Shown here in pieces: positions 36,688 through 46,600 of a DNA stretch of 64,000 nucleotides. The notes below the pieces were generated by a model. The model made no database searches. It worked only from the letters and a program-made list of their open reading frames with translations, and was not told the origin of the DNA. Source of the DNA: Comamonadaceae bacterium (lineage in GTDB: Bacteria > Pseudomonadota > Gammaproteobacteria > Burkholderiales > Burkholderiaceae_C); the NCBI GenBank assembly GCA_009996515.1, contig JAACZV010000022.1, positions 32,141 through 96,140 on the forward strand, in the 5' to 3' direction. Both the position numbers and the translations under genes were made by a program. Numbering within the stretch: the first letter of the stretch is position 1; each line of letters starts with the position of its first letter.

Positions 36688-37169
36688 GCGGGCAGGGCCT
36701 GCACGAGGCGGGCCGTGCCCAGCGCGCGCACGCGCCGGCTGTCGTCGGGCCGCAGCTCGATGAAGAGCTGCAGGTCGGCGGCGGGCAGTTGCCCGGCGGC
36801 CTTCTCGGGCCATTCGCAGAGCTTGAGGCCCGGGGCGGCGAAGACGTCGCGAAAGCCGGCGTCCTCCCATTCGCGCGGGTCGCCGAAGCGGTAGAAATCG
36901 AAGTGGCTGGCCGTGCCGCCGCCGGCCGCCGCGGGCAGCTCGTAGCTTTCCATGACGGCGTAGCTGGGGCTCTTGATGCGGCCCTCGACGCCCAGGGCCC
37001 GCAGCAGCAGGCGCACGAAGGTGGTCTTGCCGGCGCCCAGCGGCCCGTGCAGCTCGATGACGGCGTTGGGGGAGGGCAGCAGGGCCGCCGCGAGATGCTC
37101 GGCGGTGACGCGGGCCGCGGCCTCGTCGGGCCACAGCAGTCGCTTTTCTAAAATCGGTGCCAAATGCAA
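36684..37169 (-). CDS. tsaE: tRNA threonylcarbamoyladenosine biosynthesis ATPase TsaE
   Basis: A 161 aa ATPase with P-loop LHGPLGAGKTTFVRLLLRALG near residue 40, KSPSYAVMESYE and HFDFYRF with the Walker B-like Asp. TsaE works with TsaD and TsaB to make t6A37 on tRNAs. It precedes amiC with a 4-nt overlap, a common pairing. The only upstream starts are TTG codons at 37169 or 37163, placing its 5' end against or within the first codons of divergent queG. Confidence 0.93.
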   Translation of the reverse strand: MHLAPILEKRLLWPDEAAARVTAEHLAAALLPSPNAVIELHGPLGAGKTTFVRLLLRALGVEGRIKSPSYAVMESYELPAAAGGGTASHFDFYRFGDPREWEDAGFRDVFAAPGLKLCEWPEKAAGQLPAADLQLFIELRPDDSRRVRALGTARLVQALPA

Positions 37170-38300
37170 GAGCTTCCGTCCACTGTCGATGCCGCCGCGC
37201 TGTTGGAGCGTTTGCGCGGCTGGGCTCGCGAGCTGGGATTCTCACAGATCGCGGTGGCCGATGTGGACTTGCGCCATGCCGAGCCGGGTCTGCAGGCCTG
37301 GCTGGCCGCCGGCCACCACGGCCGCATGCACTACATGGCCGCGCATGGCCTGAAGCGGGCCCGGCCGGCCGAACTGGTGCCGGGCACGCTGCGCGTCATC
37401 ACGGCGCGCATGGACTACCTGCCGCGGGACACCGCGCCCGGCTGGCAGGCCGTCGAATGGGCCGGCCTCGCGCAGCCGGCGCAGGCGCAGATCTCCCTCT
37501 ACGCCCGCGGCCGCGACTATCACAAGGTGCTGCGCCAGCGCCTGCAGAAACTGGCCGAGCAGCTGGTGGCCGACGTGGGGCCGCTGGGCTATCGCGTCTT
37601 CACCGACTCGGCGCCGGTGCTGGAGGTGGAGCTGGCGGCGCGCTCGGGCCTGGGCTGGCGCGGCAAGCACACGCTGACCCTGCACCGCGAGGCCGGCTCG
37701 ATGTTCTTCCTCGGCGAGATCTTCGTCGACCTGGCGCTGCCGCTGACCGAGGCGGTCACGGCGCACTGCGGCGAATGCCGGGCCTGCCTGGACGTCTGCC
37801 CCACGGCCGCCATCACGGCGCCCTACCGTGTCGATGCGCGCCGCTGCATCTCCTACCTGACCATAGAGCACGACGGGCCCATCCCCGAGGCGCTGCGCCC
37901 GGCGCTGGGCAACCGCGTCTACGGCTGCGACGACTGCCAGCTGGCCTGCCCCTGGAACAAGTTCGCCCAGCCGGCCGTGCTGGCCGACTTCGACGCGCGC
38001 CCCGGCATGGCGGCAACGCCCATCGCCGCGCTGCTGGGCTGGGACGAGGCCGAGTTCCTGCGCCGCACCGAGGGCTCGGCGATACGCCGCATCGGCTTTG
38101 CGCGCTGGCGGCGCAATCTCGCGGTGGCCGCCGGCAATGCGCTGCGGGCGGGCGAGGATGCCGCGCTGCGGGCCGCGCTGCAGCGGGCCGGGGAGGGGAC
38201 CGATGCGCTGGTGGCCGAGCACATCGCCTGGGCCCTGTCCGCGCCGCCGGGGGCGGGCGCGTTATCGTCGGGCCCGCCCGATGCTGGAGTTTCCGAATGA
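37164..38300 (+). CDS. queG: Epoxyqueuosine reductase QueG
   Basis: The 378 aa cobalamin- and Fe-S-dependent enzyme performs the last step of queuosine synthesis on tRNA. It shows AGHHGRMHYMAAH, the cobalamin/active-site segment YRVFTDSAPVLEVELAARSGLGWRGKHT, and two 4Fe-4S clusters: CGECRACLDVCPTAA (about 200) and CDDCQLACPWN (about 253). A TAAAAT at 37149-37154 may be the -10, 9 nt from the ATG. The last codons overlap the next gene (ATGA). Confidence 0.94.
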   Translation: MQELPSTVDAAALLERLRGWARELGFSQIAVADVDLRHAEPGLQAWLAAGHHGRMHYMAAHGLKRARPAELVPGTLRVITARMDYLPRDTAPGWQAVEWAGLAQPAQAQISLYARGRDYHKVLRQRLQKLAEQLVADVGPLGYRVFTDSAPVLEVELAARSGLGWRGKHTLTLHREAGSMFFLGEIFVDLALPLTEAVTAHCGECRACLDVCPTAAITAPYRVDARRCISYLTIEHDGPIPEALRPALGNRVYGCDDCQLACPWNKFAQPAVLADFDARPGMAATPIAALLGWDEAEFLRRTEGSAIRRIGFARWRRNLAVAAGNALRAGEDAALRAALQRAGEGTDALVAEHIAWALSAPPGAGALSSGPPDAGVSE

Positions 38301-38902
38301 AGCCGTCCATCCACCGCCGCACCGCTCTTCTCGCGCTGGCCGCCACGGCCTGCCTGCCGGCGCAGGCCTTGCGCTACGAAGGCCAGGATTTCGCCGACAC
38401 GCTGCAGCTGGGCGACACCACGCTGCAGCTCAACGGCGTGGGCGCCAAGGTGTTCGTCATGCGCTATTCGGCCTATCTGGCCGCGCTCTACCTGCCCAGC
38501 AAGGCCGGCACGCCGGAGGCGGTCTATGCGCAGACCGGCCCCAAGCGCGTGGAGCTGCGCATCACCATCCCGCTCGTCAAGGACGTGTCGACGCAGGAGT
38601 TCGTCAAGGCCATCAACAAGGGCGTCGACCGCAACTCCACCGAGGACGAGAAGGCGGCCGTGGCCGAGCGGGTCAAGCAGTTCAACGGCTTCATCGGCGA
38701 GGTGGGGCGCGTCAAGAAGGGCGACCGGCTCATCATCGACTACCTGCCGGCCCAGGGCGGCACCATCCTCACGGTCAACGGCAAGGTCTGGGGCCAGCCC
38801 ATCCAGGGACAGGACTTCTACACCGCCTTCCTCAAGGTCTTCCTGGGCAGCCACAACAGCGATGCGCGGCTGCGGGCCCGCCTGCTGGGCCAGCCGGGCT
38901 AG
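38297..38902 (+). CDS. Chalcone isomerase-like secreted protein
   Basis: A 201 aa protein with a signal peptide ending at AQALRYEG and a Chalcone_3 domain: LQLNGVGAKVFVMRYSAYLAALYLP, KRVELRITIPLVKDVSTQEFVKAINKG and KVWGQPIQGQDFYTAFLKVFLG. Bacterial members are periplasmic and of unknown biochemical role. It is coupled to queG by ATGA overlap, probably for expression only. Confidence 0.85.
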   Translation: MKPSIHRRTALLALAATACLPAQALRYEGQDFADTLQLGDTTLQLNGVGAKVFVMRYSAYLAALYLPSKAGTPEAVYAQTGPKRVELRITIPLVKDVSTQEFVKAINKGVDRNSTEDEKAAVAERVKQFNGFIGEVGRVKKGDRLIIDYLPAQGGTILTVNGKVWGQPIQGQDFYTAFLKVFLGSHNSDARLRARLLGQPG

Positions 38903-38935
38903 CATCGGCCCACACCCACCACGGAGACCGACCCC

Positions 38936-39910
38936 ATGCAACGCCGTTCCGTCCTCCAAGCCGCCGCACTCGCCAGCCTGGGCCCGCTGGGCCAGCTGGC
39001 CCGGGCCGACAGCTACCCGAGCAAGCCGGTGCGCCTGATCGTGCCGTTCGCGCCGGGCGGCACGACCGACATCATTGCTCGCATCGTCTCCGAGCGCATG
39101 CCGGGCCTGCTGGGCCAGACCATGGTGGTGGACAACAAGGCCGGTGGCGGCGGCACGGTGGGCGCCACCGAGATCGCCCGCGTGGCGCCGGACGGCTACG
39201 CGCTGGGCGTGGCGACCGTGTCGACGACGGCGGCCAACCCGGCCATCAACCCCAGGATCGCCTACAACCCGCTGACCGACTTCACGCCCATCATCAACAT
39301 GGCGGCGACGCCCAACGTCATCGCCGTGCACCCCAGCTTCCCGGCGCGCGACTACAAGGGCTTTGTCGCTGAGTTGAAGAAGAACCCCGCCAAGTACAGC
39401 TATGCCACCTCGGGCACCGGCGGCATCGGCCACCTGCAGATGGAGCTGTACAAGACGCTGGCCGGCGTGTTCGTGCTGCACATCCCCTACCGCGGCGCCG
39501 GCCCGGCGCTCAACGACACGGTGGCCGGCCAGGTGCCGATGATCTTCGACAACCTGCCGTCGGCGCTGCCCTTCATCAAGGACGGCCGCCTCATCCCCAT
39601 CGTCGTCGCGGCGCCGCAGCGCGTGGCGGCCATGCCCCATCTGCCGACCTTCAAGGAAATCGGCCTGGAGCCCGTCAACCGCATGGCCTACTACGGCATC
39701 CACGGCCCCAAGGGCCTGCCGCGCGACATCGTCGACAAGGTCAATGCGGCCGTGCGCCGGGCGCTGGAGATTCCCGACGTGAAGAAGCGCATCGAGGACA
39801 CCGGCTCGCTGATCGTGGCCAACACGCCCGAGCAGTTCGCGGCCCAGATCGCGGCCGAGTTCGAGGTCTACAAGAAGGTCGTCGCGCAGCAGAAGTTGAA
39901 GCTTGACTGA
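38936..39910 (+). CDS. Bug/TctC-family tricarboxylate-type binding protein
   Basis: The 324 aa periplasmic binding protein has a short leader (MQRRSVLQAAALASLGPLGQLARA) and the Bug signature YPSKPVRLIVPFAPGGTTDIIARIVSERM, VDNKAGGGGTVGATEIAR and YATSGTGGIGHLQMELYKTLAG. Bug proteins capture organic acids or amides; no TctAB permease is adjacent, which is normal for orphan Bug genes in Burkholderiales. The modular repeat begins right after its stop. Confidence 0.92.
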   Translation: MQRRSVLQAAALASLGPLGQLARADSYPSKPVRLIVPFAPGGTTDIIARIVSERMPGLLGQTMVVDNKAGGGGTVGATEIARVAPDGYALGVATVSTTAANPAINPRIAYNPLTDFTPIINMAATPNVIAVHPSFPARDYKGFVAELKKNPAKYSYATSGTGGIGHLQMELYKTLAGVFVLHIPYRGAGPALNDTVAGQVPMIFDNLPSALPFIKDGRLIPIVVAAPQRVAAMPHLPTFKEIGLEPVNRMAYYGIHGPKGLPRDIVDKVNAAVRRALEIPDVKKRIEDTGSLIVANTPEQFAAQIAAEFEVYKKVVAQQKLKLD

Positions 39911-39915
39911 CGTGA

Positions 39916-40190
39916 AGCCCCTCGTCCAAGGAGTGCCTTGGCCGGTCTTGCAGACCGCGCTGCGGCATGAGCCGCAGCTCTTCGGCAGGCACATCCCGCC
40001 CGCCGGGCGCGATGTGTCCGGCCTCAGCCCCCGAGGGGACGGCGATGCTTGCGGCATTGATCCGCAAGCACATCGCCAGCGCGGGCCGGCTTGGGAACTG
40101 AAGTCGGACACAGGCAGTCCCTGCGGACTGCTTGTGCCTACGCAAGGCCATGGGACTCTGGCCCATGGCAGGCCCGGCGCTCGGCCCGAA
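39916..40190. repeat. Modular interspersed repeat, copy 2
   Basis: It begins 5 nt after the Bug stop and ends 13 nt before the xerD ATG. It shares the conserved blocks of 21296-21515, including the identical 37-nt hairpin except for one loop base (40041-40077). Variable positions carry other stems: CCAAGG/CCTTGG (39926-39941), GCTGCGGC/GCCGCAGC, CACATC/GATGTG, plus an extra segment with GCAGTCC/GGACTGC and GCCATGGG/CCCATGGC before the final GGCCCGGCGCTCGGCCCGAA block. Confidence 0.75.
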
Positions 40191-40203
40191 CACCCAACGC
40201 GGC

Positions 40204-41091
40204 ATGGGCGGTAAAGCCACTGATCCAGCGATCGAGTCCTTCATCGAGGCGCTCTGGCTGGAGGACGGCCTGAGCGCCAACACCCAGGCGGCCTACCGGC
40301 GCGATCTGACCGCGTTGGCCCGGCTGGTGGCGCCTCGCTCGCTGGACCAGTGCACCGAAGCAGACCTGCTGGCGCTGTCGGTGGCCAAGCAGCAGGGCAA
40401 GACCAGCAGCGCCAACCGCCGGCTGTCCGCCATCAAGCGCTATTTCCGCTGGGCGCTGCGCGAGGGCCGCGTCGCGGCGGACCCGACGCTCAAGCTCACC
40501 GCCGCCAAGCCTGAGCATCGCAACATCAAGACGCTCAGCGAGGCCCAGGTCGGCGCGCTGCTGGCCGCGCCCGACGTGAACACGCCGCTGGGCCTGCGCG
40601 ACCGCGCCATGATGGAACTGATGTACGCCAGCGGGCTGCGCGTGTCCGAGCTGGTCACGCTGAAGAGCGCCTATGTGTCGTTCAAGGACGCAGCGCTGCA
40701 CGTCACCGGCAAGGGCAGCAAGGCGCGCATCGTGCCCTTCGGCGAGCATGCGGCCGACTGGATGGCGCGCTATGTGCGCGAGGCCCGCGCCGAGATCCTG
40801 GCCGGGCAGAGCAGCGACGACCTCTTCGTCACCGCCCGCGGCGCCGGCATGACGCGGCAGATGTTCTGGACGCTGATCAAGCGCCATGCACTGGCGGCCG
40901 GCATCACGGTGCCGCTGTCGCCGCACACGCTGCGCCATGCCTTCGCCACGCACCTGCTCAACCATGGCGCCGACCTGCGCGCCGTGCAGCTGCTGCTGGG
41001 GCATGCCGACCTGTCGACGACGCAGATCTACACCCATGTGGCGCGCGAGCGCCTGAAGGCGCTGCACGCCCAGCACCATCCGCGCGGGTAA
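40204..41091 (+). CDS. xerD: Site-specific tyrosine recombinase XerD
   Basis: The 295 aa recombinase has an N-terminal SAM-like core-binding domain (IESFIEALWLEDGLSANTQAAYRRDL) and a catalytic domain with the R-K-H-R-H-Y set: SGLRVSELV (Arg), GKGSKARIVPF (Lys), HTLRHAFATHLLNHGADLRAVQLLLGHADLSTTQIYTHV (His, Arg, His and Tyr). The chromosomal dimer-resolving XerD is likelier than a mobile integrase given length and context. The start MGGKATDP follows the repeat; longer frames run through repeat DNA. Confidence 0.93.
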   Translation: MGGKATDPAIESFIEALWLEDGLSANTQAAYRRDLTALARLVAPRSLDQCTEADLLALSVAKQQGKTSSANRRLSAIKRYFRWALREGRVAADPTLKLTAAKPEHRNIKTLSEAQVGALLAAPDVNTPLGLRDRAMMELMYASGLRVSELVTLKSAYVSFKDAALHVTGKGSKARIVPFGEHAADWMARYVREARAEILAGQSSDDLFVTARGAGMTRQMFWTLIKRHALAAGITVPLSPHTLRHAFATHLLNHGADLRAVQLLLGHADLSTTQIYTHVARERLKALHAQHHPRG

Positions 41092-41182
41092 ACACCGCTG
41101 TGGGCGGTGCACAACAAGGCCGGCCCGCGGCCCGGGGCTGGCGGCAAACTCCGTCGGCATCGCAAGACCTCCGGGAGTCGTC

Positions 41183-43534
41183 ATGCCAGCGTACCGCCTG
41201 CTGCCCGTTGCGTTCGCCGCGCTGAGCCTGCTGGGCGCCGGCGCCGCGCGCGCCGATGATGCCAACAGCCTGGAACGCGTGACCGTCATCGGCTCGCGCA
41301 AGAGCCTGCCGGCCGCGTCCAGCACCGAGACCCTGGTGCCGGTGGACATCTACTCGATGAACAAGGTGGTCGAGGGCGGCGGCCAGTTCGACCTGGCGCA
41401 GACGCTGCAATACCTGTCGCCGTCCTTCAACTCGACGCGCCAGACCGGTGCCGATGGCGCCGACCTGATCGACTCCGCGGCGCTGCGCGGCCTGGGCTCG
41501 GACCAGACGCTGGTGCTGGTCAACGGCAAGCGCCGCCACACGGTGGCCCTCGTGAACCTGTTCGGCGCGCGCAACCGCGGCTCCACCGGCACGGACATGA
41601 ACTCGCTGCCGCTGCTGGCCATAGACAACGTGCAGGTGCTGCGCGACGGCGCGGCGGCCCAGTACGGCTCGGACGCCATCGCCGGCGTCATCAACATCCA
41701 GCTCAAGAAGAAGGCCGGCTGCGAGGCCGTGGCCGGCTACGGCCAGTACTCCAGGGGCGACGGCAAGAACTACCTCGCCTCGGCCTACTGCGGCGTCAAG
41801 CTGGGCGACGGCACGCTGGGCCTCACCGGCGAATGGCAGGACCGCGGCCGCTCCAACCGCGCCGACCCCGACAGCCTGCGCACCATCGGCGACACCCAGG
41901 TCAAGAACAAGACCGTCTACCTGAACGGCGAGCTTCCCGTCGCCGGCGACAACCGCCTCTACCTGACCGCCGGCGCCCAGAACCGCGACGCCTCGTCCGC
42001 CGCCTGGGCGCGCAACGGCGACGACGACATCCCCAGCCGCAACTCGGCCGCGATGTATCCCAACGGCTTCGTGCCCTACATCAACGGCAAGATCGAGGAC
42101 CGTTACCTCATCGTGGGCTGGAAGTCGAGCTTCGCCGGCTGGGACACCGACCTGTCGCAGACCTATGGCAGCAACAAGCTGCGCTACAACATCAGCCACA
42201 CGCTGAACGCGTCCATCGCCAACAAGGATCTGCTGGCCGGCGGCAAGGGCATCAGCCCGTCGAGCTTCGACGCCGGCGGCTTCGGCTTCAGCCAGGCGAC
42301 GACCAACTTCGACGTCAGCCGCTTCTTCCCCGATCTGCTGGGCGGCAGCAACATCGCCTTCGGCGCCGAGTACCGCCGTGAGACCTACGACATCGTGGCC
42401 GGCGAGCCCGGCTCCTACATCGACGCCGACGGCGTGGGCTTCGGCGGCAACGCGGGCAGCCAGGGCTTCCCGGGCTTCCAGCCCTCGGACGCCACCAACA
42501 AGAGCCGCAACAGCCAGGCCCTGTACTTCGATTGGGAGGCCACGCTGACGCCGTCGCTGACGCTGGACGCCGCGCTGCGCGCCGAGCACTACAGCGACTT
42601 CGGCTCGACGACGACGGCCAAGCTGGCCGGCAGCTACAAAGTCGGCCGGGACTTCCTGCTGCGCGGCGCGGCCAGCACGGGCTTCCGCGCCCCCAGCCTG
42701 CAGCAGCTCTATTTCTCGTCCACCTTCACCGACTTCATCAGCGGCCGCCCGCTGGACGTGGTGCTGGCCCCCAACGGCAGCAAGATCACCAACGCGGCCG
42801 GCGTGCCGGCGCTCAAGCAGGAGAAGTCCAAGAACCTCACGCTGGGCTTCACCGTCAAGCCGAGCGCCGACACCGCCGTCACCGTCGACCTCTACCAGAT
42901 CAACATCCGCGACCGCATCGTGCTGTCCGGCCGCTTCGACGCCGACAACTACCCGGCGCTGGGCGCCATCCTGCAGGGCCTGGGCGTCGGGCAGGCGCAG
43001 TTCTTCGTCAACTCGGTCAACACCCGCACCCGCGGCCTGGACCTGACGGCCTCCAACCGCGCCAAGCTGGGCGCCGGCCAGCTCTCGACCTTCCTGGCGC
43101 TGAACCTCAGCCGCACGACGGTGACGGCCATCCATGCGCCGGCCTCGCTGCAGGGCTTCGAGGACGTGCTGCTGTCCGAGCGCGAGCGCCTCTTCATCGA
43201 GCAGGGCGGCCCGCGCGCCAAGGCCACGCTGGGTTTCGAGTACAGCCAGGGCGCCTGGACGGGCGAGGCCAAGCTCGTCCACTTCGGCAGCCAGACCCAG
43301 GGCGGCTTCACGGACGGCGTCTACCTGCGCTACAAGCCCAAGACCTCGATGGATCTGGCCTTGAGCTGGCAGGCCACGCCGGCCCTCAAGCTCAGCGTGG
43401 GCGGCAACAACGTCTTCAACGTGAAGCCCACGCGCCAGAACCCGGACGAGACCGACAACGGCTTCTACTACGACAGCGTGCAGTTCGGCCTGAATGGCGC
43501 GTCCTACTTCGCGCGCCTGCATTACCGGTTCTAG
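41183..43534 (+). CDS. TonB-dependent outer-membrane receptor
   Basis: The 783 aa receptor has a signal peptide (GAGAARADD), a plug domain (VTVIGSRKSLP, DQTLVLVNGKRRH, NVQVLRDGAAAQYGSDAIAGVINIQL) and a barrel ending with FARLHYRF. A Cys pair, GCEAVAGYGQ and AYCGVKLG, could form a disulfide in the first strands. It is not obviously tied to a siderophore or sugar operon; the substrate is unknown. GGGAG precedes the ATG. The 41092-41182 spacer has only a short hairpin (CACCGC/GCGGTG) that could end xerD. Confidence 0.9.
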   Translation: MPAYRLLPVAFAALSLLGAGAARADDANSLERVTVIGSRKSLPAASSTETLVPVDIYSMNKVVEGGGQFDLAQTLQYLSPSFNSTRQTGADGADLIDSAALRGLGSDQTLVLVNGKRRHTVALVNLFGARNRGSTGTDMNSLPLLAIDNVQVLRDGAAAQYGSDAIAGVINIQLKKKAGCEAVAGYGQYSRGDGKNYLASAYCGVKLGDGTLGLTGEWQDRGRSNRADPDSLRTIGDTQVKNKTVYLNGELPVAGDNRLYLTAGAQNRDASSAAWARNGDDDIPSRNSAAMYPNGFVPYINGKIEDRYLIVGWKSSFAGWDTDLSQTYGSNKLRYNISHTLNASIANKDLLAGGKGISPSSFDAGGFGFSQATTNFDVSRFFPDLLGGSNIAFGAEYRRETYDIVAGEPGSYIDADGVGFGGNAGSQGFPGFQPSDATNKSRNSQALYFDWEATLTPSLTLDAALRAEHYSDFGSTTTAKLAGSYKVGRDFLLRGAASTGFRAPSLQQLYFSSTFTDFISGRPLDVVLAPNGSKITNAAGVPALKQEKSKNLTLGFTVKPSADTAVTVDLYQINIRDRIVLSGRFDADNYPALGAILQGLGVGQAQFFVNSVNTRTRGLDLTASNRAKLGAGQLSTFLALNLSRTTVTAIHAPASLQGFEDVLLSERERLFIEQGGPRAKATLGFEYSQGAWTGEAKLVHFGSQTQGGFTDGVYLRYKPKTSMDLALSWQATPALKLSVGGNNVFNVKPTRQNPDETDNGFYYDSVQFGLNGASYFARLHYRF

Positions 43535-43558
43535 GCGGCTCGCCGACAATCCGGGCGG

Positions 43559-44161
43559 ATGGACCACAGCTTTCTCTCCGCCCTGATCCTGCTGTTGCTG
43601 GTGTTGGACCCGCTCGGCAGCCTGCCCATCTTCATTCCCATCATGCGCGGCGTGCCCAAGGAGCGGCGCGTGCGCGTGGCGCTGCGCGAGGTGGGCATCG
43701 CGTTCTGCGTGCTGTTCGCCTTCATGTTCGTCGGCGAATCCTTCCTGAGCCTGATGCACCTGTCCGAGCGCTCGCTGGAGGTGGCCGGCGGCGTCATCCT
43801 GATGATCATCGCCATCCGCATGGTGTTCGGCGGCGCGGGCGAGTCCGCCTACGGCATGGAGCCGGGCAAGGAGCCCTTCATCTTCCCGCTGGCCGTGCCG
43901 CTGCTGGCCGGCCCCTCGGCCATGGCCACGGTGCTGCTGCTGGCCTCGCGCCAGCCGGATCGCATCGCCCAGTGGATAGGCGCGCTGAGCACGGCCATGC
44001 TGGTGTCCGGCCTGGTGCTGGTGCTGGCCGATCGCATCCGCAAATTGCTGGGCGACTCGGTCGTCTCGGCCACCGAGAAGCTGATGGGCCTGGTGCTGAC
44101 CGCGATCGCGGTCGAGATGGTGCTGGCGGGGCTGAAGCGTTACTTCGTCGGCGGCCTGTAA
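43559..44161 (+). CDS. MarC-family membrane protein
   Basis: A 200 aa protein with six predicted helices and the MarC signatures LDPLGSLPIFIPIM near residue 17, FPLAVPLLAGPSAMATVLL (about 111) and a C-terminal LTAIAVEMVLAGLK. The family was linked to multiple antibiotic resistance, but that role is disputed and the function remains unknown. GACAAT lies 8 nt before the ATG, with no Shine-Dalgarno. Confidence 0.9.
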   Translation: MDHSFLSALILLLLVLDPLGSLPIFIPIMRGVPKERRVRVALREVGIAFCVLFAFMFVGESFLSLMHLSERSLEVAGGVILMIIAIRMVFGGAGESAYGMEPGKEPFIFPLAVPLLAGPSAMATVLLLASRQPDRIAQWIGALSTAMLVSGLVLVLADRIRKLLGDSVVSATEKLMGLVLTAIAVEMVLAGLKRYFVGGL

Positions 44162-44179
44162 ACCACCGCCAGCAGCGGC

Positions 44180-44329
44180 TTACTTGCGGTTCAGCTTGGC
44201 TTCCTTGCCCTTGGGGATCACCGAGGTCATCGGCGCGACCGGACGGTCGGAGCCCGCGGTCTTGCCGGGGCTGGCGTCCTTCTTGGGCTTTTTCGTCATC
44301 TTGTTGCTGCGCTGTTCGGTATTGGCCAT
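44180..44329 (-). CDS. Small basic hypothetical protein
   Basis: A 49 aa frame starting MANTEQRSNKMTKKPKKD and ending KGKEAKLNRK. It is Lys-rich and probably unstructured. A strong GGAGG lies 7 nt before the ATG, supporting translation. No family recognised. Confidence 0.6.
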   Translation of the reverse strand: MANTEQRSNKMTKKPKKDASPGKTAGSDRPVAPMTSVIPKGKEAKLNRK

Positions 44330-44365
44330 GCATCCTCCGGGCAAAGAGATTGAAAGTAGGGCGCA

Positions 44366-44917
44366 CTATGCCTCAGCGTCATAGGCCGCCTTGGCCGCGC
44401 TCGCGGCCCATTGCCCGGCCGTGACGTCGTAGCGTTTGCAGTCCATGTCGTACCAGCGGCCGGTGCCGGTGTAGCTCATGCCCAGCCGCTCCATGACGGC
44501 GGCGGAGGCCCTGTTGTCCTGGTGGCAGACGGCGCAGAGCAGCTCGGGCCTGAGGGTGTCGAACGCCCAGCCCACCATGTGCCGGGCACCCTCGCTGGCA
44601 TAGCCCTGGCCCCAGGCGTCCTGGCGCAGCCGCCAGCCCACTTCCAGCGGCCCGGCCAGGTCTCGGGCCAGGTGCTGGATGCCGCCGCAGCCGATGAGCT
44701 TGCCGTCGTCGCGCCGGATGAAGGCCCACCAGGAATGCCCCAGTTCGGCCCAGCGCTGCTGCACGCGGTCGATCATGGCCTGGGTGGCTTCGGGCGTGTC
44801 GGGCCGGCCGGTGATGTAGCGCATGACGACCGGGTCGCGGTTGAGATCGTGCAGGCCGGCGAAATGGCTGTCGTTCAGCGGCTCCAGCCGCAGGCGGGGC
44901 GTGGTCAGGGTGCTCAT
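44366..44917 (-). CDS. GNAT acetyltransferase, RimJ/RimL-like
   Basis: The 183 aa protein matches the Acetyltransf_3 group: TTPRLRLEPLNDSHFAGLHDLNRDPVVMRYITG at the start, EVGWRLRQDAWGQGYASEGARHMVGWAFD with the acetyl-CoA-binding RxxxxGxA-type loop, and NRASAAVMERLGMSYTG. Relatives acetylate ribosomal protein N-termini or small amines. The substrate here is unknown. Confidence 0.87.
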   Translation of the reverse strand: MSTLTTPRLRLEPLNDSHFAGLHDLNRDPVVMRYITGRPDTPEATQAMIDRVQQRWAELGHSWWAFIRRDDGKLIGCGGIQHLARDLAGPLEVGWRLRQDAWGQGYASEGARHMVGWAFDTLRPELLCAVCHQDNRASAAVMERLGMSYTGTGRWYDMDCKRYDVTAGQWAASAAKAAYDAEA

Positions 44918-45053
44918 GGCGAGGAATGCAGGATGGATGGGCCATTCTGGAATGGCCTGCTCTCACCATTCGAAAGTCACATTCCGAATCGTGAAATCCG
45001 CCAATGCTGCGCTGCCGCAATATTTCTCATTATGGTGAATTGCGTTTTGTGAT

Positions 45054-45086
45054 TTGAAAATCAAAGCATAAGCTATTGATTTTCAA
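45054..45086 (+). promoter_or_regulatory. Operator-like inverted repeat upstream of aceA
   Basis: TTGAAAATCAA (45054-45064) and TTGATTTTCAA (45076-45086) form a perfect 11-bp inverted repeat centred 22 bp apart, in the AT-rich part of the 270-bp spacer 44918-45187. A short GGCCATT/AATGGCC hairpin (44940-44957) and CATCG/CGATG (45156-45170) also lie in this spacer. Confidence 0.55.
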
Positions 45087-45187
45087 TGTGAAAGTTTTTT
45101 GTCTTCTACAAGACTTGCAGCGCCACAAGGCAGGGGCGGAGGACTAGTCTTGAGCCATCGGTTTTCGATGTCTGCAAGGAGATTCAC

Positions 45188-46486
<1,299 letters not shown>

Positions 46487-46535
46487 GCCAGGCCGACAGG
46501 GTTAATCACAGTCAGCGTCAACTCCTGACTTTCAC

Positions 46536-46559
46536 GACCCGCCTTGGCGGGTCTTTTTT
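46536..46559 (+). terminator. Rho-independent terminator of aceA
   Basis: GACCCGCC (46536-46543) pairs with GGCGGGTC (46546-46553), followed by TTTTTT. Confidence 0.88.
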
Positions 46560-46600
46560 CTTGTCATGCGCGCGTCACACGTCGTTCACAGACTGGCGCC

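Noticed and set aside
40958..43759. Minus-strand 933 aa frame over xerD, the second TonB receptor and marC
   Set aside because: It crosses three well-supported plus-strand genes and shows no protein family.
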